NCBI RefSeq assembly: GCF_000721175.1
Contig: NZ_JOEZ01000005.1
Span: forward strand, 62,001-126,000
Direction: 5' to 3'
Length of the DNA stretch: 64,000 bases
Source: Streptomyces anulatus
GTDB taxonomy: Bacteria > Actinomycetota > Actinomycetes > Streptomycetales > Streptomycetaceae
The notes under the pieces are model-generated. The model saw only the letters and a program-made list of their open reading frames with translations. It was not told where the DNA came from and did no database searches. The translations under genes were made by a program, and so were the position numbers. Below, one piece after another: positions 35,472 to 45,052 of the stretch; the stretch's first letter is position 1, and the number at the start of each line of letters is the position of its first letter.

Positions 35472-37978
35472 GCTCGTACCTCCGATGGTTCGACGGGCGC
35501 ACCCGGTGCGGCGGCGGGGCCGATCCGCACCAGGCCGCCGGGGTTCGCGCCGGTGTCGGCGGGGATGCCGCGTCCCACCGAGTTCAGCGGCACCCAGACC
35601 ACCCGGTCCGGCATGTCGGTGACCACGAGGGGCAGTTCGACGGTGCCGGCGGGTCCGGTGACGGCGAGCAGGTCTCCGTCCTTGACGCCGGACTCGGCGG
35701 CGGTGGCCGCCGAGAGCCGGGCGACGGCCGCGTGGCGGGTTCCGGCGAGCGCGGTGTCGCCCTCCTGGAGCCGGCCCAGGTCGAGCAGCATCCGGTGGCC
35801 GGCGAGGACCGCCTCGCCGTCGCCGGGCCGGGGCAGCGGCTGCGCGCTCTCGCGCGGGTCGTCCGCGTGGCCGCCCTCCCAGCCGCCGAGCCGGTCCAGC
35901 TCGCGGCGGGCGGCGGTCAGGTCCGGCAGGGCGAAGTGCACGTCCATGGCGTCGGCCAGCATGTGCAGCACACGGGAGTCCGTCGGGGCGAGCGTCCGGG
36001 ACATCTGCTCGGGCTTCAGCGCGGCCTGGAACATCCGGGCCCGGCCCTCCCAGTTGAGGAAGGTGCCGGACTTCTCCGCGACGGCGGCGACCGGGAAGAC
36101 CACGTCCGCCCGGGCGGTGACCGCGCTCGGCCGCAGCTCCAGCGAGACCAGGAAGCCGACCTCGTCCAGCGCCTGAAGGGCACGGTTCGGGTCGGGCAGG
36201 TCCTCGGCGCCGACCCCGGCGACGAGCAGCGCGCCCAGTTCGCCGGTGGCCGCGGCCTCGACGATCTGGCCGGTGTCGCGTCCGTACCGGGTGGGCAGTT
36301 CCGCCACCCGCCACAGCTCGGCGACCTCGTCGCGGGCCCGCGGGTCGGTGGCCGGGCGGCCGCCGGGCAGCAGGGAGGGGAGCGCGCCCGCCTCCACCGC
36401 GCCCCGGTCGCCGGCCCGGCGCGGGATCCACACCAGGCGTGCGCCGGTGGCGGTGGCGGCGCGGACGGCGGCGCTCAGCGCGCCGGGCACTCCGGCGAGC
36501 CGTTCCCCGACGATGATCAGGGAGTGCTCGGCGCGGAGCGCGTCGGCGGCGGCGGCCCCTTCGGCCTCCAGGCCGACGCCGCCCGCGAGCGCGTCCAGCC
36601 ACTCGGTCTCGGTGCCGGGGGCGGCGGGCAGCAGGGTGCCGCCCGCCTTCACCAGGCCCCGGGTGGCGTGCGAGGCGAGCGCGAAGGTCCGCTGGCCGCT
36701 CTTGCGGTGGGCCTTGCGCAGCCGCAGGAAGACGCCGGGCGCCTCCTCCTCGGACTCGAACCCGACGAGCAGGACCGCGGGGGCCTTCTCCAGCGCGGTG
36801 TACGTGACGCCCTCGCCGTCGAGGTCCCGGCCGCGTCCGGCGACCCGGGCGGCCAGGAAGTCGGCCTCCTCGGCGCTGTGGACCCGGGAGCGGAAGTCGA
36901 TGTCGTTGGTGTCGAGGGCGACCCGGGCGAACTTGCTGTAGGCGTAGGCGTCCTCGACGGTCAGCCGGCCGCCGGTCAGGACGCCGGTACGGCCGCGGGC
37001 GGCGAGGAGTCCGGCCGCCGCGGCCTGCAGCGCCTCGGGCCAGCTCGCCGGTTCCAGGACGCCTTCGGCGTTGCGCACCAGCGGGGTGGTGAGCCGGTCG
37101 CGCTGCTGGGCGTAACGGAAGCCGAACCGCCCCTTGTCGCAGAGCCACTCCTCGTTGACCTCGGGCTCGTTGGCCGCGAGGCGTCGCATGACCTTGCCGC
37201 GCCGGTGGTCGGTCCGGGTCGAGCAGCCGCCCGCGCACTGCTCGCACACCGAGGGGGTGGAGACCAGGTCGAAGGGGCGGGAGCGGAACCGGTACGCCGC
37301 CGAGGTCAGCGCGCCGACCGGGCAGATCTGGATGGTGTTGCCGGAGAAGTACGACTCGAAGGGGTCGCCCTCGCCGGTGCCGACCTGCTGGAGGGCGCCG
37401 CGCTCGATCAGCTCGATCATCGGGTCGCCCGCCACCTGGTTGGAGAACCGGGTGCAGCGCGCGCAGAGCACGCACCGCTCGCGGTCCAGCAGCACCTGGG
37501 TGGAGATCGGGACGGGCTTCTCGAAGGTCCGCTTCTTGCCGTCGAAGCGGGAGTCGGCGGCGCCGTGCGACATCGCCTGGTTCTGGAGGGGGCACTCGCC
37601 GCCCTTGTCGCAGACGGGGCAGTCCAGCGGGTGGTTGATCAGCAGCAGCTCCATCACGCCCTTCTGCGCCTTCTCGGCGACAGGAGAGGTGATCTGCGAC
37701 TTGACGACCATGCCGTCGGTGCAGGTGATGGTGCAGGAGGCCATCGGCTTGCGCTGGCCCTCGACCTCGACAATGCACTGGCGGCAGGCGCCGACGGGGT
37801 CGAGGAGCGGGTGGTCGCAGAAGCGCGGGATCTCGATGCCGAGGAGTTCGGCGGCCCGGATGACCAGGGTCCCCTTGGGGACGCTGATCTCGATGCCGTC
37901 GATGGTCAGCGTGACCAGGTCCTCGGGCGGGATGGCCGCCTCGCCGCCCCCGGAGGGCGCACTCGTGGTGACTGTCAT
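35468..37978 (-). CDS. nuoG: NADH-quinone oxidoreductase subunit G
   Basis: An 836-residue iron-sulfur subunit of the peripheral arm. The N-terminal ferredoxin-like domain binds N1b ([15 protein letters not shown]), then the His-Cys3 site [17 protein letters not shown] (N5) and [10 protein letters not shown] ... CPVGA (N4). CEQCAGGC with a later Cys in WLCDKG gives the CxxCxxxC...C motif of the additional cluster N7 known in some bacteria. The rest is a molybdopterin-oxidoreductase-like scaffold with no cofactor role. ATG 37978 overlaps the nuoF stop (ATGA). Confidence 0.96.
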   Translation of the reverse strand: MTVTTSAPSGGGEAAIPPEDLVTLTIDGIEISVPKGTLVIRAAELLGIEIPRFCDHPLLDPVGACRQCIVEVEGQRKPMASCTITCTDGMVVKSQITSPVAEKAQKGVMELLLINHPLDCPVCDKGGECPLQNQAMSHGAADSRFDGKKRTFEKPVPISTQVLLDRERCVLCARCTRFSNQVAGDPMIELIERGALQQVGTGEGDPFESYFSGNTIQICPVGALTSAAYRFRSRPFDLVSTPSVCEQCAGGCSTRTDHRRGKVMRRLAANEPEVNEEWLCDKGRFGFRYAQQRDRLTTPLVRNAEGVLEPASWPEALQAAAAGLLAARGRTGVLTGGRLTVEDAYAYSKFARVALDTNDIDFRSRVHSAEEADFLAARVAGRGRDLDGEGVTYTALEKAPAVLLVGFESEEEAPGVFLRLRKAHRKSGQRTFALASHATRGLVKAGGTLLPAAPGTETEWLDALAGGVGLEAEGAAAADALRAEHSLIIVGERLAGVPGALSAAVRAATATGARLVWIPRRAGDRGAVEAGALPSLLPGGRPATDPRARDEVAELWRVAELPTRYGRDTGQIVEAAATGELGALLVAGVGAEDLPDPNRALQALDEVGFLVSLELRPSAVTARADVVFPVAAVAEKSGTFLNWEGRARMFQAALKPEQMSRTLAPTDSRVLHMLADAMDVHFALPDLTAARRELDRLGGWEGGHADDPRESAQPLPRPGDGEAVLAGHRMLLDLGRLQEGDTALAGTRHAAVARLSAATAAESGVKDGDLLAVTGPAGTVELPLVVTDMPDRVVWVPLNSVGRGIPADTGANPGGLVRIGPAAAPGAPVEPSEVRA

Positions 37979-39354
37979 GCGTTCACCCCCCGGTGAGCGT
38001 TCTTGCCGTCGGTGTTCTTGTCGTCGGCCCAGACCGTGGACCGGGCGGGGTCGAAGGGGCAGCCCTTGCCCGTGATGTGCTGCTCGTACTCCTCGCGGAA
38101 GTACTTGAGCGAGGAGAAGATCGGCGAGGCCGCGCCGTCGCCGAGCGCGCAGAACGACTTGCCGTTGACGTTGTCGGCGATGTCGTTGAGCTTGTCGAGG
38201 TCCGCCATCTCGCCCTTGCCCGCCTCGATGTCGCGGAGCAACTGGACCAGCCAGTACGTCCCTTCGCGACAGGGTGTGCACTTGCCGCAGGACTCGTGGG
38301 CGTAGAACTCGGTCCAGCGGGTGACGGCACGCACGACGCAGGTCGTCTCGTCGAAGCACTGGAGCGCCTTGGTGCCGAGCATGGACCCGGCGGCGCCGAC
38401 GCCCTCGTAGTCGAGGGGGACGTCGAGGTGTTCCTCGGTGAACATCGGGGTGGAGGAGCCGCCCGGCGTCCAGAACTTCAACCGGTGACCGGCCCGGATG
38501 CCGCCGCTCATGTCGAGGAGCTGGCGCAGCGTGATGCCGAGCGGGGCCTCGTACTGGCCGGGGCTGGTGACATGGCCGCTGAGCGAGTAGAGCGTGAAGC
38601 CCGGGGACTTCTCGCTGCCCATCGACTTGAACCAGTCCTTGCCCCTGTTCAGAATCGCGGGAACCGAGGCGATCGACTCGACGTTGTTCACCACAGTGGG
38701 GCAGGCGTACAGACCGGCGACCGCAGGGAAGGGGGGCCGCAGCCGGGGCTGGCCACGCCGTCCTTCGAGAGAGTCGAGCAGCGCGGTTTCCTCACCACAG
38801 ATGTACGCACCGGCGCCCGCGTGCACCGTGAGTTCCAGATCGAGTCCTGAACCCAGGATGTCCGTCCCCAGATAACCCGCCTCGTACGCCTCTCGTACGG
38901 CCTCGTGCAGTCGTCGCAGCACGGGGACGACCTCACCGCGCAGGTAGATGAACGCGTGCGACGAGCGGATCGCGTAGCAGGCGATCACGATGCCCTCGAT
39001 GAGGCTGTGCGGGTTCGCGAAGAGGAGCGGGATGTCCTTGCAGGTCCCCGGTTCCGACTCGTCGGCGTTGACGACGAGATAGTGCGGTTTGCCGTCGCCC
39101 TGCGGGATGAACTGCCACTTCATCCCGGTGGGGAAGCCCGCGCCGCCGCGTCCGCGCAGACCGGAGTCCTTGACGTACGCGATGAGGTCGTCGGGGTCCA
39201 TGGCGAGGGCCTTGCGCAGCCCTTCGTACCCCTCGTGGCGGCGGTAGGTGTCCAGGGTCCAGGATTCGGGCTGGTCCCAGAAGGCGGAGAGGACGGGGGC
39301 GAGCAGCTTCTCGGGGCTCGTCCCGTTGTGGTCGATCTCGGCGGCCAAGGTCAT
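37975..39354 (-). CDS. nuoF: NADH-quinone oxidoreductase subunit F
   Basis: A 459-residue NADH- and FMN-binding subunit, entry point of electrons. The FMN/NADH region [16 protein letters not shown] lies near residues 69-84, and cluster N3 ligands are [10 protein letters not shown] plus the Cys of [12 protein letters not shown]. Length is close to the family norm. The ATG overlaps the nuoE stop by one base (TGATG); the stop overlaps nuoG. Confidence 0.97.
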   Translation of the reverse strand: MTLAAEIDHNGTSPEKLLAPVLSAFWDQPESWTLDTYRRHEGYEGLRKALAMDPDDLIAYVKDSGLRGRGGAGFPTGMKWQFIPQGDGKPHYLVVNADESEPGTCKDIPLLFANPHSLIEGIVIACYAIRSSHAFIYLRGEVVPVLRRLHEAVREAYEAGYLGTDILGSGLDLELTVHAGAGAYICGEETALLDSLEGRRGQPRLRPPFPAVAGLYACPTVVNNVESIASVPAILNRGKDWFKSMGSEKSPGFTLYSLSGHVTSPGQYEAPLGITLRQLLDMSGGIRAGHRLKFWTPGGSSTPMFTEEHLDVPLDYEGVGAAGSMLGTKALQCFDETTCVVRAVTRWTEFYAHESCGKCTPCREGTYWLVQLLRDIEAGKGEMADLDKLNDIADNVNGKSFCALGDGAASPIFSSLKYFREEYEQHITGKGCPFDPARSTVWADDKNTDGKNAHRGVNA

Positions 39355-40211
39355 CACTCCCCCTCCTCGGCTGCGGGCCCGGCCGGGTGCTCCGGGTCGG
39401 AGGCCGAGGTCTGCTGCGGTGCGTCGTGCGAGCTGAGGTGCTCGGACGGCGAAGGTTCGTGCGGCTGCGCGCCCTGGGGCTGCCCGGCGCGCGGGGAGAC
39501 CACGCGCGCCTTCTGGAGCGCCTCGCCCTTGGCGAGCTTCAGCCCGACGAGGGAGGCGGGGCCCGCGCCGCCGGTGGCCTCGACGGCGCCGGGACGCTCG
39601 TCGGGGAAGCCGGCCAGGATGCGGGCGGTCTCCTTGTACGAGCAGATCGGCGCGCCCCGGGTGGGCTCGACGGTCCGGCCGGCGATCAGGTCGTCGACGA
39701 GTTGCGTGGCGCTCTGGGGCGTCTGGTTGTCGAAGAACTCCCAGTTGACCATCACGACGGGCGCGAAGTCGCAGGCGGCGTTGCACTCGATGTGTTCGAG
39801 GGTGACCTTGCCGTCGTCGGTGGTCTCGTTGTTGCCGACGCCGAGGTGCTCCTTGAGCGTGTCGAAGATGGCGTCGCCGCCCATGACCGCGCACAGGGTG
39901 TTGGTGCAGACGCCGACCTGGTAGTCGCCGCCGGCCCTGCGCCGGTACATGGAGTAGAAGGTCGCGACGGCGGTGACCTCCGCGGTGGTGAGGTCGAGCG
40001 TCTCGGCGCAGAAGGCCATACCCGTGCGGGAGACGTATCCCTCCTCGGACTGCACGAGGTGCAGCAGCGGCAGGAGGGCGGAGCGGCTGCCGGGGTAGCG
40101 GGCGAGCACCTCCTTCGCGTCCGCGTCGAGCCGGGCGCGCACCTCGGCCGGGTAGGGGGTGGCGGGGAGCTGCGGCATCCCCAGACTGACGTCTTGGCGT
40201 GATGTGGTCAC
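39354..40211 (-). CDS. nuoE: NADH-quinone oxidoreductase subunit E
   Basis: A 285-residue [2Fe-2S] thioredoxin-like subunit binding cluster N1a through CTNTLC and IECNAAC. The conserved fold ends near residue 190; about 90 further residues form a Pro/Ala/Ser tail, making the protein much longer than the 166-residue E. coli NuoE. Similar tails occur in other actinobacteria. GTG 40211 overlaps the nuoD stop (GTGA). Confidence 0.96.
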   Translation of the reverse strand: MTTSRQDVSLGMPQLPATPYPAEVRARLDADAKEVLARYPGSRSALLPLLHLVQSEEGYVSRTGMAFCAETLDLTTAEVTAVATFYSMYRRRAGGDYQVGVCTNTLCAVMGGDAIFDTLKEHLGVGNNETTDDGKVTLEHIECNAACDFAPVVMVNWEFFDNQTPQSATQLVDDLIAGRTVEPTRGAPICSYKETARILAGFPDERPGAVEATGGAGPASLVGLKLAKGEALQKARVVSPRAGQPQGAQPHEPSPSEHLSSHDAPQQTSASDPEHPAGPAAEEGE

Positions 40212-41530
40212 CGGTCGACGCCTCCCATCACGGGGTCGATGGACGCGACGGCGACGATGACGTCGGCGACCTGGCCGCCTTCGCACATCGCCGCCATGGC
40301 CTGCAGGTTGGTGAAGGACGGGTCGCGGAAGTGGACCCGGTAGGGGCGGGTGCCGCCGTCGGAGACGACGTGCACGCCGAGTTCGCCCTTGGGGGACTCG
40401 ACGGCGGTGTACGTCTGTCCGGCGGGGACCCGGAAGCCCTCGGTCACCAGCTTGAAGTGGTGGATCAGGGCTTCCATGGAGGTGCCCATGATGTTCCTGA
40501 TGTGGTCGAGCGAGTTGCCGAGACCGTCGGGGCCCAGGGCGAGCTGGGCGGGCCAGGCGATCTTCTTGTCGGCGACCATGACCGGCCCCGGCTCCAGGCG
40601 GTCGATGCACTGCTCGATGATGCGCAGGGACTGGCGCATCTCCTCCAGGCGGATGAGGAAGCGTCCGTAGGAGTCACAGGTGTCGGCGGTCGGGACGTCG
40701 AAGTCGTAGGTCTCGTAGCCGCAGTACGGGTCGCTCTTGCGCAGGTCGTGCGGGAGTCCGGCGGAGCGCAGCACCGGGCCGGTGGCGCCGAGCGCCATGC
40801 AGCCGGTGAGGTCGAGGTAGCCGACGTCCTTCATACGGGCCTTGAAGATGGGGTTGCCGGTGGCGAGCTTGTCGTACTCCGGCAGGTTCTTCTTCATGGT
40901 CTTGATGAACTCGCGCAGCTGGTCGACCGCGCCCGGGGGCAGGTCCTGGGCGAGGCCGCCGGGGCGGACGAACGCGTGGTTCATCCGGAGGCCGGTGAAG
41001 AGCTCGAAGAGGTCGAGAACCAGTTCACGATCGCGGAAGCCGTAGATCATGATCGTGGTCGCGCCGAGCTCCATGCCGCCGGTGGCGATGCACACCAGGT
41101 GCGAGGCGAGCCGGTTGAGCTCCATCAGCAGCACGCGCAGGACGGTGGCCCGGTCGGGGATCTGGTCCTCGATGCCGAGGAGCTTCTCGACGCCCAGGCA
41201 GTACGCCGTCTCGTTGAAGAACGGCGTCAGGTAGTCCATCCGCGTGACGAAGGTGGTGCCCTGCGTCCAGTTGCGGAATTCGAGGTTCTTCTCGATGCCG
41301 GTGTGGAGGTAGCCGATGCCGCAGCGGGCCTCGGTGACGGTCTCGCCGTCGATCTCCAGGATGAGGCGCAGCACGCCGTGCGTGGAGGGGTGCTGGGGGC
41401 CCATGTTGACGATGATGCGCTCGTCGTCGGACTTCACCGCGGATTCGACGACCTCGTCCCAGTCGCCGCCGGTGACTGTATATACAGTCCCCTCGGTCGT
41501 GGCACGGGGTGTTGCGTGGGGAGTGGTCAT
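40208..41530 (-). CDS. nuoD: NADH-quinone oxidoreductase subunit D
   Basis: A 440-residue peripheral subunit related to the large subunit of NiFe hydrogenases; with NuoB it forms the quinone headgroup site. [20 protein letters not shown] and YLTPFFNE are characteristic. It is separate from NuoC here, unlike the E. coli fusion. The ATG overlaps the nuoC stop by one base. A perfect AT-rich palindrome ACTGTATATACAGT lies at 41475-41488 near the 5' end of the coding region. Confidence 0.96.
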   Translation of the reverse strand: MTTPHATPRATTEGTVYTVTGGDWDEVVESAVKSDDERIIVNMGPQHPSTHGVLRLILEIDGETVTEARCGIGYLHTGIEKNLEFRNWTQGTTFVTRMDYLTPFFNETAYCLGVEKLLGIEDQIPDRATVLRVLLMELNRLASHLVCIATGGMELGATTIMIYGFRDRELVLDLFELFTGLRMNHAFVRPGGLAQDLPPGAVDQLREFIKTMKKNLPEYDKLATGNPIFKARMKDVGYLDLTGCMALGATGPVLRSAGLPHDLRKSDPYCGYETYDFDVPTADTCDSYGRFLIRLEEMRQSLRIIEQCIDRLEPGPVMVADKKIAWPAQLALGPDGLGNSLDHIRNIMGTSMEALIHHFKLVTEGFRVPAGQTYTAVESPKGELGVHVVSDGGTRPYRVHFRDPSFTNLQAMAAMCEGGQVADVIVAVASIDPVMGGVDR

Positions 41531-42261
41531 CAGGAGTACGACCTCCGCTGGTCCGGAGCCGGGATCTGGGCGCCCTTGTACTCGACGGCGATGCCGCCGA
41601 GCGGGTAGTCCTTGCGCTGCGGGAAGCCCTGCCAGTCGTCCGGCATCATGATCCGGGTCAGGGCCGGGTGCCCGTCGAAGACGAGCCCGAAGAAGTCGTA
41701 CGCCTCGCGCTCGTGCCAGTCGTTGGTCGGGTAGATCTCGACGAGCGACGGGATGTGCGGGTCGCTGTCCGGGGCGGACACCTCCAGCCGGATGAGCCGG
41801 CCGTGGGTGAGCGAGCGCAGGTGGTAGACGGCGTGCAGCTCGCGGCCCTTGTCGCCCGGGAAGTGGACGCCGCTCACGCCCGTGCAGAGTTCGAAACGCA
41901 GGGCGGGGTCGTCGCGCAGGGTGCGGGCGACCTGGACCAGGTGTTCGCGGGCGATGTGGAAGGTCAGCTCGTCGCGGTCGACGACCGTCTTCTCGATGGC
42001 GTTCCCGGGAAGCAGGTCCTGTTCCTCCAGGGCCCCTTCGAGCTCGTCGGCCACCTCGTCGAACCAGCCGCCGTACGGCCGGGAGGCGGCTCCCGGCAGG
42101 GTGATGGTGCGGACGAGGCCGCCGTAGCCGGAGGTGTCGCCGCCGTTGTTCGCGCCGAACATGCCCTTGCGGACGCGGATGACCTCGCCGCCGGTGCCGC
42201 GCGGGGCGGGTACGGCGTCGCCGTTCTGCTCGTCGCCGTTCGCCTTGGGGTTCTCGGTCAC
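41530..42261 (-). CDS. nuoC: NADH-quinone oxidoreductase subunit C
   Basis: A 243-residue peripheral subunit (30-kDa family) with the signature [27 protein letters not shown]. The first about 75 residues are an extension with Gly-rich sequence ([19 protein letters not shown]) common in actinobacteria. GTG 42261 overlaps the nuoB stop; its stop overlaps nuoD. Confidence 0.96.
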   Translation of the reverse strand: MTENPKANGDEQNGDAVPAPRGTGGEVIRVRKGMFGANNGGDTSGYGGLVRTITLPGAASRPYGGWFDEVADELEGALEEQDLLPGNAIEKTVVDRDELTFHIAREHLVQVARTLRDDPALRFELCTGVSGVHFPGDKGRELHAVYHLRSLTHGRLIRLEVSAPDSDPHIPSLVEIYPTNDWHEREAYDFFGLVFDGHPALTRIMMPDDWQGFPQRKDYPLGGIAVEYKGAQIPAPDQRRSYS

Positions 42262-42812
42262 CGCAGCAGCCCCTTCATCTCGATCAGGGGCAGTGCCTTG
42301 AGGGCCGCTTCCTCCGCCTCGCGGGCGGCCTCCTCCGCGTTGACCCCGAGCTTGCCGTCCTGGATCTTCTGGTGGAGCTTGAGGATGGCGTCCAGCAGCA
42401 TCTCGGGGCGCGGCGGACAGCCCGGCAAATAGATATCGACCGGGACAATATGATCAACACCCTGCACAATGGCGTAGTTATTGAACATTCCGCCCGATGA
42501 CGCACAAACCCCCATGGAAATGACCCACTTGGGATTCGGCATCTGGTCGTAGACCTGCCGCAGGACGGGCGCCATCTTCTGGCTCACCCGTCCGGCGACG
42601 ATCATCAGGTCCGCCTGTCGCGGCGATCCGCGGAAGACCTCCATCCCGAACCGGGCCAGGTCGTAGCGGCCCGCTCCGGTCGTCATCATCTCGATGGCGC
42701 AGCAGGCGAGTCCGAACGTGGCCGGGAAGACGGAGGACTTCCGCACCCAGCCCGCGGCCTGCTCGACCGTGGTCAGAACGAAGCCGCTCGGCAGTTTCTC
42801 TTCGAGTCCCAT
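42258..42812 (-). CDS. nuoB: NADH-quinone oxidoreductase subunit B
   Basis: A 184-residue subunit holding cluster N2, the last iron-sulfur centre before quinone: [24 protein letters not shown] and PGCPPRPE provide the ligands. ATG 42812 lies 18 bp after nuoA. Codon use is odd in the middle: bases 42421-42540 are about 52 percent GC, with ATT, GTT, TGT, TTG, AAT and TCA codons that are rare elsewhere in this window, exactly around the N2-ligand region. The protein itself looks intact. Confidence 0.97.
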   Translation of the reverse strand: MGLEEKLPSGFVLTTVEQAAGWVRKSSVFPATFGLACCAIEMMTTGAGRYDLARFGMEVFRGSPRQADLMIVAGRVSQKMAPVLRQVYDQMPNPKWVISMGVCASSGGMFNNYAIVQGVDHIVPVDIYLPGCPPRPEMLLDAILKLHQKIQDGKLGVNAEEAAREAEEAALKALPLIEMKGLLR

Positions 42813-42830
42813 GGTGTGCCCCTCAGCCCC

Positions 42831-43190
42831 TCAGTCCCATTCCAGGCCGCCGCGACGCCACACATACGCGTAGGCGACGAAGACGGTGAGCACGAAGAGC
42901 AGCATCTCCACGAGCCCGAAGATCCCCAGGGCGTCGAAGGAGACCGCCCAGGGATAGAGGAAGACGATCTCGATGTCGAAGACGATGAAAAGCATCGCCG
43001 TCAGGTAGTACTTGATGGGAAAGCGGCCGCCTCCGACCGGAGTCGGGGTGGGTTCGATACCGCACTCGTACGCTTCGAGCTTTGCCCGGTTGTAGCGCTT
43101 GGGGCCGATAAGCGTGGCCATGACCACGGAGAAGATCGCAAACCCTGCCCCGAGGGCGCCGAGCACGAGGATGGGCGCGTAGGCATTCAC
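42831..43190 (-). CDS. nuoA: NADH-quinone oxidoreductase subunit A
   Basis: A 119-residue membrane subunit with three helices; KLEAYECGIEPTPTP and FPIKYYLTAMLFIVFDIEIVF are family signatures. First gene of the operon. GTG 43190 with AAGGAGCGAGGAGC upstream is chosen because the first helix (AYAPILVLGALGAGFAIF) begins right after; longer in-frame starts would add a charged leader not found in the family. Confidence 0.95.
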   Translation of the reverse strand: MNAYAPILVLGALGAGFAIFSVVMATLIGPKRYNRAKLEAYECGIEPTPTPVGGGRFPIKYYLTAMLFIVFDIEIVFLYPWAVSFDALGIFGLVEMLLFVLTVFVAYAYVWRRGGLEWD

Positions 43191-43989
43191 GCTCCTCGCT
43201 CCTTCCAGTCGTCCTTGACCTTTGGACCGCATCGGGCGACCGGCTCGCCACCTCACCAAGATCGTGCACATGTGAGGCAGTTCACAAGCCCGACTGCCCC
43301 GCATCCTATGCCCGGTCCCCTGTGATCTGCGACACGGGGTGCAACAACGGCTTTGTGATCTCCACCACCTGACGAACGATCATGAAGTCGTATGAGCGGT
43401 GATCTTCGTACGCGAAGCGGCCGAGCGATCACGAGACGTGACATTCGATGGCGTCACCGCTGGTCAAAGGCGTGCGCCGCTATCAATCGACGGCCTCTAC
43501 AAGCAAATTGGCGGTGGACCGGCCAGGGGTGATAAGAGCCCCGGCCGACCGGGAGGGCCACCCGGATGGGGGCGGCGGGAATCGATGGGGACATGTGCAC
43601 GCATTCACGATCTTCCGGATCGAGCCCCGGCACGCGAGCGGAGCCGTCGCCTCCGCCGACGGGGGCGACCGCGGAAGGTCGCGGACGCCCACGCGGATCG
43701 CGGCCGCGGGGGTTGCCCGTCCCGGCGGACTCGCGCTGTGACCTGCACCACTCGACCCCGCACCCCGGAAAGCCGGGCTTGGCCATCGGTGTGAACGGAT
43801 GGTAAGTGACGGGCAATTCGGGCGTATTACCGAAACGCAGTGATCACGGGCCTGATTGCGTACGTCCGATTTGCCCGTTACGGCGTCAATAAGGGTGTCC
43901 AGGAAGCGGATTCACAGATTCCGAACGTAACTGTGTCGCAACACACGTTTCTTGATGGGACCCCTACAGCCCTGATAGCGCTAGTACCC
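43191..43989. other. 799-bp divergent intergenic region, nuoA to NlpC/P60 gene
   Basis: No reading frame here looks like a real gene. The nuoA side holds the Rex-type operator (43271-43286). The NlpC/P60 side (43790-43989) becomes less GC-rich (GATTTGCCC, GGCGTCAATAAGGG, ACACGTTTCTTGATGG) and must contain the promoter and a leader for the hydrolase, whose ATG has no clear ribosome binding site. I could not recognise a c-di-AMP (ydaO) riboswitch. The middle (43400-43800) is unexplained. Confidence 0.6.
43271..43286. promoter_or_regulatory. Rex-type operator upstream of nuoA
   Basis: TGTGAGGCAGTTCACA matches the known 16-bp Rex operator TGTGAACGCGTTCACA in its outer half-sites (TGTGA and GTTCACA) and spacing. 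Rex is the NADH/NAD-sensing repressor of respiratory genes in Streptomyces and relatives. The site lies 81 bp upstream of the nuoA start, a sensible place for redox control of NDH-1. Binding is inferred. Confidence 0.75.
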
Positions 43990-44847
43990 ATGTCCCACAC
44001 CGCTCACATACCCAGCCACCGGAAGCCCCGCCAGCGCGCCTCGACGTCGGCACTGCGAGCCGGAGTTGCCGGTGGCGTCCTCAGCACCATCGCGGTCGCC
44101 GGTGCCGCCGGTCCGGCCCAGGCCGAGCCGGTCGCCCAGACGATCGAGATGCCCACCATCACGTCCGGCTTCTCCACCGCCGTGGCCGCCTCCGCTCAGG
44201 CCACCCAGCAGGTCGCCCTGGACCTGGCGACGCAGGCCGAGGAGGACGCCGCGGCCGAGAAGGCCGCGAAGACGGCCAAGAAGGCCCACGCCGAGGCCGT
44301 CCGCAAGGCCGAGGCCGAGAAGAAGGCCGAAGCCGCCGCGAAGGCCCGGGCGGAGGCCGAGGCCGAGGCCGAGGAGCGCGCCGAGCGCGCCTCCCGGACC
44401 GCCGAGCGCACGACGCTCAGCGCCTCCTCCGGCTCCTCCGGCTCCTCGGGCAGCTCCGCCTCCGCCCCCTCCAACTCCTCCTCGAACGTGAGCGGCTCCG
44501 CCGGCGCCATCGTCGCGTTCGCCAAGGCGCAGGTCGGCGACGCGTACGTGTCGGGCGGCACCGGCCCCAACGCGTGGGACTGCTCGGGTCTGGTCCAGGC
44601 CGCGTACCGCACGGTGGGCGTCGACCTCCCCCGCGTCTCGCAGGCCCAGTCGACCGCCGGCACCCAGGTCTCCCTGGACAACCTCCAGCCCGGCGACATC
44701 CTGTACTGGGGTGGCGCGGGCAGCGCGTACCACGTCGCGATCTACGTCGGCGGCGGCGAGTTCGTCGGTGCGCAGAACTCCGGCACCGGCACGGTGCAGC
44801 GCTCCCTGGACTACGACCGGCCGACCGGCGCGGTCCGCGTTCTCTGA
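43990..44847 (+). CDS. secreted NlpC/P60-family cell-wall hydrolase
   Basis: A 285-residue exported peptidoglycan endopeptidase. Signal peptide 1-45 (GPAQA cleavage site), an Ala/Glu/Lys-rich coiled coil (about 75-140), a Ser/Gly linker (142-170) and the NlpC/P60 domain 172-285 with catalytic Cys198 (AWDCSGLV) and His248 (AYHVAIYVGGGEFVG). It cuts stem peptides in the wall; the coiled coil resembles RipA-like activity-control segments. ATG 43990 is the start since the signal peptide begins there, though no RBS is obvious. It ends 33 bp before a MITE-like repeat. Confidence 0.93.
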   Translation: MSHTAHIPSHRKPRQRASTSALRAGVAGGVLSTIAVAGAAGPAQAEPVAQTIEMPTITSGFSTAVAASAQATQQVALDLATQAEEDAAAEKAAKTAKKAHAEAVRKAEAEKKAEAAAKARAEAEAEAEERAERASRTAERTTLSASSGSSGSSGSSASAPSNSSSNVSGSAGAIVAFAKAQVGDAYVSGGTGPNAWDCSGLVQAAYRTVGVDLPRVSQAQSTAGTQVSLDNLQPGDILYWGGAGSAYHVAIYVGGGEFVGAQNSGTGTVQRSLDYDRPTGAVRVL

Positions 44848-44880
44848 TTCACAAGCGCCCGCGGGCGCTCCGGTGCACGG

Positions 44881-45052
44881 CTGAGAGCCTGTCGGGTGGC
44901 CTTCGACCGGAAAGCGGACGCGGTCCGGTGCGTGCGGTTCCCAGGCGCCGAGATGCCCTCGTAGCGGAGCTACCAGGGCATCTCGGCAACGCCCGGGAGC
45001 GTGCGTGCCGGGGCGTGGCCGCCCGGTCAGAGGTCACCCGACAGGCGCTGAG
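44881..45052. mobile_element. MITE-like repeat element, copy 1 (172 bp)
   Basis: The element is bounded by 21-bp terminal inverted repeats (44881-44901 and 45032-45052) that differ at three positions; their shared core is GCCTGTCGGGTG. Inside is a near-perfect 41-nt hairpin (arms 44947-44959 and 44975-44987, gccgagatgccct/agggcatctcggc). A second copy lies at 54812-54962 in the same orientation. It encodes no protein. It sits between the convergent NlpC/P60 and MFS genes, and the MFS stop codon lies in its right terminal repeat. No target-site duplication is evident. Confidence 0.75.

Noticed and set aside
41475..41488. SOS (LexA) box in nuoD
   Set aside because: Actinobacterial LexA recognises a GAAC-N4-GTTC type site; the nuoD palindrome has the proteobacterial form and lies inside a coding region. 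Kept only as a low-interest observation.
43454..43816. 120-codon minus-strand frame between nuoA and the NlpC/P60 gene
   Set aside because: Third-position GC is not raised above the other frames, there is no RBS, and no family resemblance was seen.
43800..43989. c-di-AMP (ydaO/yuaA) riboswitch before the NlpC/P60 gene
   Set aside because: This class often precedes wall hydrolases in Streptomyces, but I could not find its conserved G-rich and GGxCC-type segments, and no covariance scan could be run.
44881..45052. Degraded transposase gene within the repeat element
   Set aside because: Translations of both copies share a short peptide only because the DNA is repeated; there is no DDE-like or HTH pattern and no long frame.
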